Assembly (NCBI GenBank): GCA_045578865.1
Contig: JAZNLB010000003.1
Span: forward strand, 3,010 to 67,009
From: RGIG2041 sp045578865
Lineage (GTDB): Bacteria > Bacillota > Clostridia > UBA1381 > UMGS1253
Direction of reading: 5' to 3'
DNA: 64,000 bases
Shown: piece by piece, positions 60,700-64,000 of the stretch
How the letters are laid out: each line of letters opens with the position of its first letter
Numbering within the stretch: the first letter of the stretch is position 1
Notes under the pieces: generated by a model
Database searches by the model: none
Told to the model about the DNA's origin: nothing
What the model saw: the letters and a program-made list of their open reading frames with translations, nothing else
Translations under genes and position numbers: made by a program

Positions 60700-61593
60700 A
60701 TGGAAAAGAAAAACAAGGCGCTGCTCGGTGTTGTTTTAACACTTGTCAGCGGAATATTTTGGGGCTTTTCCGGCACATGCGGTCAGTATTTAATGCAAAA
60801 CTGTCAAATGGACACCACTTTTCTGGTGTCCGTTCGCCTTTTGGTCTCAGGCGTGATGCTGAGTATCTATGGTTTTATAAAAGACAGAAAGGAAATGTGC
60901 TCTGTCTGGAAAAGCAAAAAATCGATTGTGCAGCTCATTGTATTTGCCATATTCGGTCTGGCATTCTGCCAGTACACTTATTTAGAAGCCATCCGGCATA
61001 CAAATGCAGGAACGGCAACGGTATTGCAATATACCTCGCCTGTGATGATTATGGCTTATGTGTGCTTTGCGACGCATCGCGCGCCGATGAAGAAAGAGAT
61101 GCTTTGCGTGTTGCTCGCTATAGGGGGTACATATATTTTGGCAACACACGGCAACCCGTATGCGATGGCAATCACACCTGCCGGACTGATTTGGGGGCTT
61201 GTATCCGCCGTGGCGATGACGACTTATTCACTTTTGCCGGTACAACTGACAAAAAAGTACAGCAGCATCACCGTAACTGCATGGGGTATGCTGGTGGCAG
61301 GCACGGTGTTTGCGCTGGCAACACAGAGTTGGACTAAAGTGCCTGTGCTCGATGTGGGCGGCGTGCTTGCGCTTGCGGCGATGTGTCTGTTTGGCACGGC
61401 ACTTTCATACACGATGTATCTTTGCGGTGTGCAGATGATTGGCGCAGTACGCACAAGTATGCTTGCGAGCATTGAGCCGGTGGCGGCAACGGTATTTGCA
61501 ATTCTATGGATGAAAACACCGTTTGTCTGGGTAGATATTTTTGGTTTTATCTGCATTTTTGCGACGGTATTTATATTAGCAAAGAGGGATTAA
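60700..61593 (+). CDS. EamA/DMT-family transporter
   Basis: This 297-residue protein has ten membrane helices in two EamA repeats (GIFWGFSGTCGQYLMQN and the later GLIWGLVSAVAMTTYSLLPVQ). It probably exports a metabolite. It starts 15 bp after pyrI with GGAGAAAG, so it may share the pyr transcript; a link to pyrimidines is not shown. Confidence 0.87.
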   Translation: MEKKNKALLGVVLTLVSGIFWGFSGTCGQYLMQNCQMDTTFLVSVRLLVSGVMLSIYGFIKDRKEMCSVWKSKKSIVQLIVFAIFGLAFCQYTYLEAIRHTNAGTATVLQYTSPVMIMAYVCFATHRAPMKKEMLCVLLAIGGTYILATHGNPYAMAITPAGLIWGLVSAVAMTTYSLLPVQLTKKYSSITVTAWGMLVAGTVFALATQSWTKVPVLDVGGVLALAAMCLFGTALSYTMYLCGVQMIGAVRTSMLASIEPVAATVFAILWMKTPFVWVDIFGFICIFATVFILAKRD

Positions 61594-61596
61594 GAT

Positions 61597-62286
61597 ATGA
61601 AAAAAATTTCAAAAATGAATGAGGCGGCTTGGGTTCTGGGCATTGTTTTGTGCACATTGGGTATTTGCCTGTGCACAAAGGCAAATTTCGGACTTTCCAT
61701 GATTGCCGCACCGCCGTATATTCTGCACCTTCGCATGGTGGAGATTTTTCCATGGTGGAGCCAGGGCACGAGCGAATACATATGGCAGGGTTTTTTGCTT
61801 TTGGTGTTGTGGGTGCTGATGCGTCGCGTAAAAATTAAGTTTGTGCTGTGCTTTGTAACCGCAGTGCTTTTCGGGTTTGCGCTTGATGGCTGGTTTGTTA
61901 TTTTCGGCGGAAACGGTGCTTATGAGAGCATAGCGGCGCGCATCATCAGTTTTGTGCTTGGCGAATGTATTACGGCGCTGGCGATTGCCTTTTATTTTAA
62001 AACGGATATGCCGCTTCAGATTTATGAACTGCTTGTAACGCAACTTGCGCCGAAATACGGTTGTACTACCGAAAAAATGAAGCAAATCAATGATATTGTG
62101 ATGTTTGTGCTTTCGATTGTCCTGGCGCTTGCGTTGACGGGTGGGTTTCACGGCGTAGGCATCGGTACGGTAGTGATTACAGCGGTCAATGCGCCGCTTA
62201 TCCGTCTGTTTTCGGCTTTGTTGGACCGCCTGTTTTCTTTTGAAGCGCGATTTGAAAAGTTTTTAAGTACCGTGAAGTTGGGATAA
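61597..62286 (+). CDS. YczE/DUF6198-like membrane protein
   Basis: This 229-residue protein has about five or six membrane helices. Its start (LGIVLCTLGICLCTKANFGLSMIAAPPYIL) and the GVGIGTVVITAVNAPLIRLF ending resemble the YczE/YitT-related family of unknown function. It begins three bases after the EamA gene stop behind GAGGGAT, so the two are likely co-expressed. Confidence 0.75.
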   Translation: MKKISKMNEAAWVLGIVLCTLGICLCTKANFGLSMIAAPPYILHLRMVEIFPWWSQGTSEYIWQGFLLLVLWVLMRRVKIKFVLCFVTAVLFGFALDGWFVIFGGNGAYESIAARIISFVLGECITALAIAFYFKTDMPLQIYELLVTQLAPKYGCTTEKMKQINDIVMFVLSIVLALALTGGFHGVGIGTVVITAVNAPLIRLFSALLDRLFSFEARFEKFLSTVKLG

Positions 62287-62300
62287 AAAACAAAAATGTG

Positions 62301-62329
62301 TTGACAAGCCAGACAAACTATGCTAAAAT
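62301..62329 (+). promoter_or_regulatory. Promoter of the T-box unit
   Basis: TTGACA (62301-62306), 17 bp, TAAAAT (62324-62329). Confidence 0.82.
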
Positions 62330-62334
62330 ACGCT

Positions 62335-62626
62335 CATGTTAAAGGCTATGATGGAAAACAAGTACGCTTGCAAATGGACCTTCCAGAGAGCTGTCGGTTG
62401 GTGTGAGACAGTAAGGACATGCAAGGCAGAATACATTTCCGGAGTTGGGCACCGAAAGATAGATTTGAGTAGACTGCCACGGGTGCGCCCGTTATCGCGT
62501 AAGAGTATAGCGTAGATGAGGCGCCGTACTTTAAAAGGCCGTTTCCGTGAGAAAACGGTAAACTGAGGTGGTACCGCGGGATTGGAATTCTCGCCCTCTG
62601 ATGGATTTCAGAGGGCGATTTTTTAT
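62335..62626 (+). ncRNA. T-box riboswitch, tyrosine type
   Basis: The leader has the AGTA and GAA strands of the specifier loop, an AGAGAG element and the T-box AACTGAGGTGGTACCGCGG (62561-62579), then a terminator (62591-62601 with 62608-62618, T-run). The specifier after GAA reads TAC (62430-62432), a Tyr codon, and TGGT in the T-box pairs with ACCA of a tRNA with discriminator A, as in the tRNA-Tyr of this window. Uncharged tRNA-Tyr should switch the downstream transporter on. Confidence 0.92.
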
Positions 62627-62666
62627 TGGTCTTCTGAAAATTATATCAAAAAAGGAGACGATAACT

Positions 62667-64000
62667 ATGTTTATCAAAATCACACTTCTCATCGTGTTTT
62701 TTGCCGTTATGATTGGTGTCGGTCTATTGTGCCGCCGCCACGCAACGGATGTAAATGGCTTTGTGCTCGGCGGCAGAAGCGTCGGCCCGTGGCTGACCGC
62801 ATTTGCATACGGCACAAGTTACTTTTCCGCCGTTATCTTTGTTGGCTATGCCGGACAGTTTGGCTGGAAATTCGGCATTGCGTCTACATGGATTGGTATC
62901 GGCAATGCGGTGCTTGGCTCGCTTTTGGCATGGATTGTACTCGGCAGAAGAACAAGGCTGATGAGTCAGCATCTCGAAAGTGCGACCATGCCGGAGTTTT
63001 TCGGAAAACGCTACAACAGTGCAGCACTTAAAATTGCTGCCTCCGTAATTGTGTTTATCTTTTTGATTCCGTACACCGCATCGCTCTACAACGGTCTTTC
63101 CAGACTCTTTGAAATGGCATTCCCGGGGTTGGACTACTCGGTATGCGTTGTTGTTATGGCGGTTTTAACCGGTATTTATGTAATTGCGGGCGGCTATATG
63201 GCAACGGCAATCAACGACTTTATTCAGGGCATCATCATGATTGGCGGCATTATCGCCGTAATTGCGGCGGTGCTGGCTGGACAGGGCGGTTTTACCGAGG
63301 CTTTGCGCGGTTTGGCGGAAATTCATGTTGAGGGTAACGCGCCCGGCGCGTTTAACTCCTTCTTCGGTCCGGACCCGCTCGGGCTTTTGTTTGTGGTCAT
63401 TTTAACCTCGCTCGGCACATGGGGACTTCCGCAGATGGTGCAAAAGTTTTACGCCATCAAGAGTGAGAAAAATATTCAGATGGGTACGGTGATTTCTACC
63501 ATATTTGCCATCATTGTTGCCGGTGGTTGCTACTTTTTGGGCGGCTTCGGCAGATTGTTTACCGGTACAAGTGAAGTCATGGCGCTTGCGGCAAACGGCA
63601 ATCCGGTCGGCGGCTTTGATGCCATCGTACCGACGATGCTTTCCGGTCTTCCGGATGCACTCATCGGTGTGGTAATTGTGTTGGTGCTTTCTGCATCCAT
63701 GTCTACACTTTCTTCTTTGGTGCTTACATCTTCCTCCACGCTAACACTCGACATGATTAAGGGCCATATTGTTAAAGATATGGGCGAAAAAACACAGCTT
63801 TGCGTTATGCGTGTGCTGGTGGTTGGCTTTATCGTAATTTCCGCAGTCATTGCGCTCAACAAAGACAGCCTCGGTTTTATTGCGGATATGATGGGCATTT
63901 CCTGGGGCGCACTTGCCGGTGCATTTTTAGCACCGTTCCTGTTTGGGTTGTACTGGAAGAAGGCAACCAAGGCATCTGTTTGGGTAAGTTTCATTTTCGG
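62667..64000 (+). CDS. Sodium:solute symporter (SSS family), 3' end missing
   Basis: The frame starts at ATG 62667 behind AAAGGAG and stays open to the window end (about 444 codons). It has the SSS pattern FVLGGRSVGPWLTAFAYGTSYFSAV near the start, TMPEFFGKRY, and the central GGYMATAINDFIQGIIM; at least ten membrane helices are visible. Members import amino acids, sugars or vitamins with sodium. The tyrosine-type T-box makes tyrosine or a precursor the likely substrate; this is inferred from regulation. Confidence 0.92.
   Translation, partial: MFIKITLLIVFFAVMIGVGLLCRRHATDVNGFVLGGRSVGPWLTAFAYGTSYFSAVIFVGYAGQFGWKFGIASTWIGIGNAVLGSLLAWIVLGRRTRLMSQHLESATMPEFFGKRYNSAALKIAASVIVFIFLIPYTASLYNGLSRLFEMAFPGLDYSVCVVVMAVLTGIYVIAGGYMATAINDFIQGIIMIGGIIAVIAAVLAGQGGFTEALRGLAEIHVEGNAPGAFNSFFGPDPLGLLFVVILTSLGTWGLPQMVQKFYAIKSEKNIQMGTVISTIFAIIVAGGCYFLGGFGRLFTGTSEVMALAANGNPVGGFDAIVPTMLSGLPDALIGVVIVLVLSASMSTLSSLVLTSSSTLTLDMIKGHIVKDMGEKTQLCVMRVLVVGFIVISAVIALNKDSLGFIADMMGISWGALAGAFLAPFLFGLYWKKATKASVWVSFIF

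Overview
The window looks like chromosome of an anaerobic, probably endospore-forming member of the Clostridia (Firmicutes). The evidence is a complete Rnf complex, an oxygen-sensitive class III ribonucleotide reductase, SpoIVB and a SpoVB-like flippase, a WalKR system next to RNase M5, Mini-RNase III, a T-box, an FMN riboswitch, strong GGAGG ribosome binding sites and many TTGACA-N17-TATAAT promoters. Genus and species cannot be read from the sequence. Most genes are ordinary core genes.

Layout. 1-4.8 kb: the end of galM, then galK, a small HTH regulator divergent from a GGDEF protein, an SdpR/SdpI autorepressor pair and a small helical protein. 4.9-10.3 kb: a LOG-family enzyme, a 1244-residue STAND-like ATPase with a degenerate SIR2-like N-terminus, and a 329-residue partner. 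This is the best candidate for an undescribed nucleotide-linked signalling or defence system. 10.6-15.1 kb: cysE-cysS-mrnC and a split transketolase. 15.1-19.3 kb: a membrane-anchored deacetylase, trxB and a SpoVB-like flippase. 19.4-24.4 kb: rnfCDGEAB. 24.4-28.7 kb: a MurF-like ligase, ddl, an MGMT-like protein and spoIVB. 28.8-37.3 kb: FMN riboswitch-ribU, plsX-acpP-rnc-radical SAM-smc-ftsY. 37.3-45.4 kb: UPF0182, YitT, nrdG, nrdD with a fused glutaredoxin domain, and an isochorismatase-fold hydrolase.

45.4-51.4 kb is the accessory-looking part. It holds an acyltransferase, hairpin-rich repeats, tRNA-Tyr and tRNA-Thr, azlCD, a possible secreted-toxin/immunity pair led by a 14-codon upstream ORF, a long hairpin cluster, a cysteine-rich open frame without a start codon, and an HTH regulator.

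51.4-64 kb returns to core genes: RNase M5 and walKR on the minus strand, then pyrCKDFEBI behind a candidate transcription attenuator, two membrane proteins, and a tyrosine-type T-box leader controlling a sodium:solute symporter that runs off the window end.

Functional links. The pyr genes encode the UMP pathway from carbamoyl phosphate. Rnf, NrdDG, TrxB and the Grx domain on NrdD point to ferredoxin/thiol redox metabolism. plsX-acpP-rnc-smc-ftsY is a standard Firmicutes housekeeping cluster. Start codons were re-chosen from ribosome binding sites in many genes. Several (smc, walK, spoIVB) probably start with TTG.
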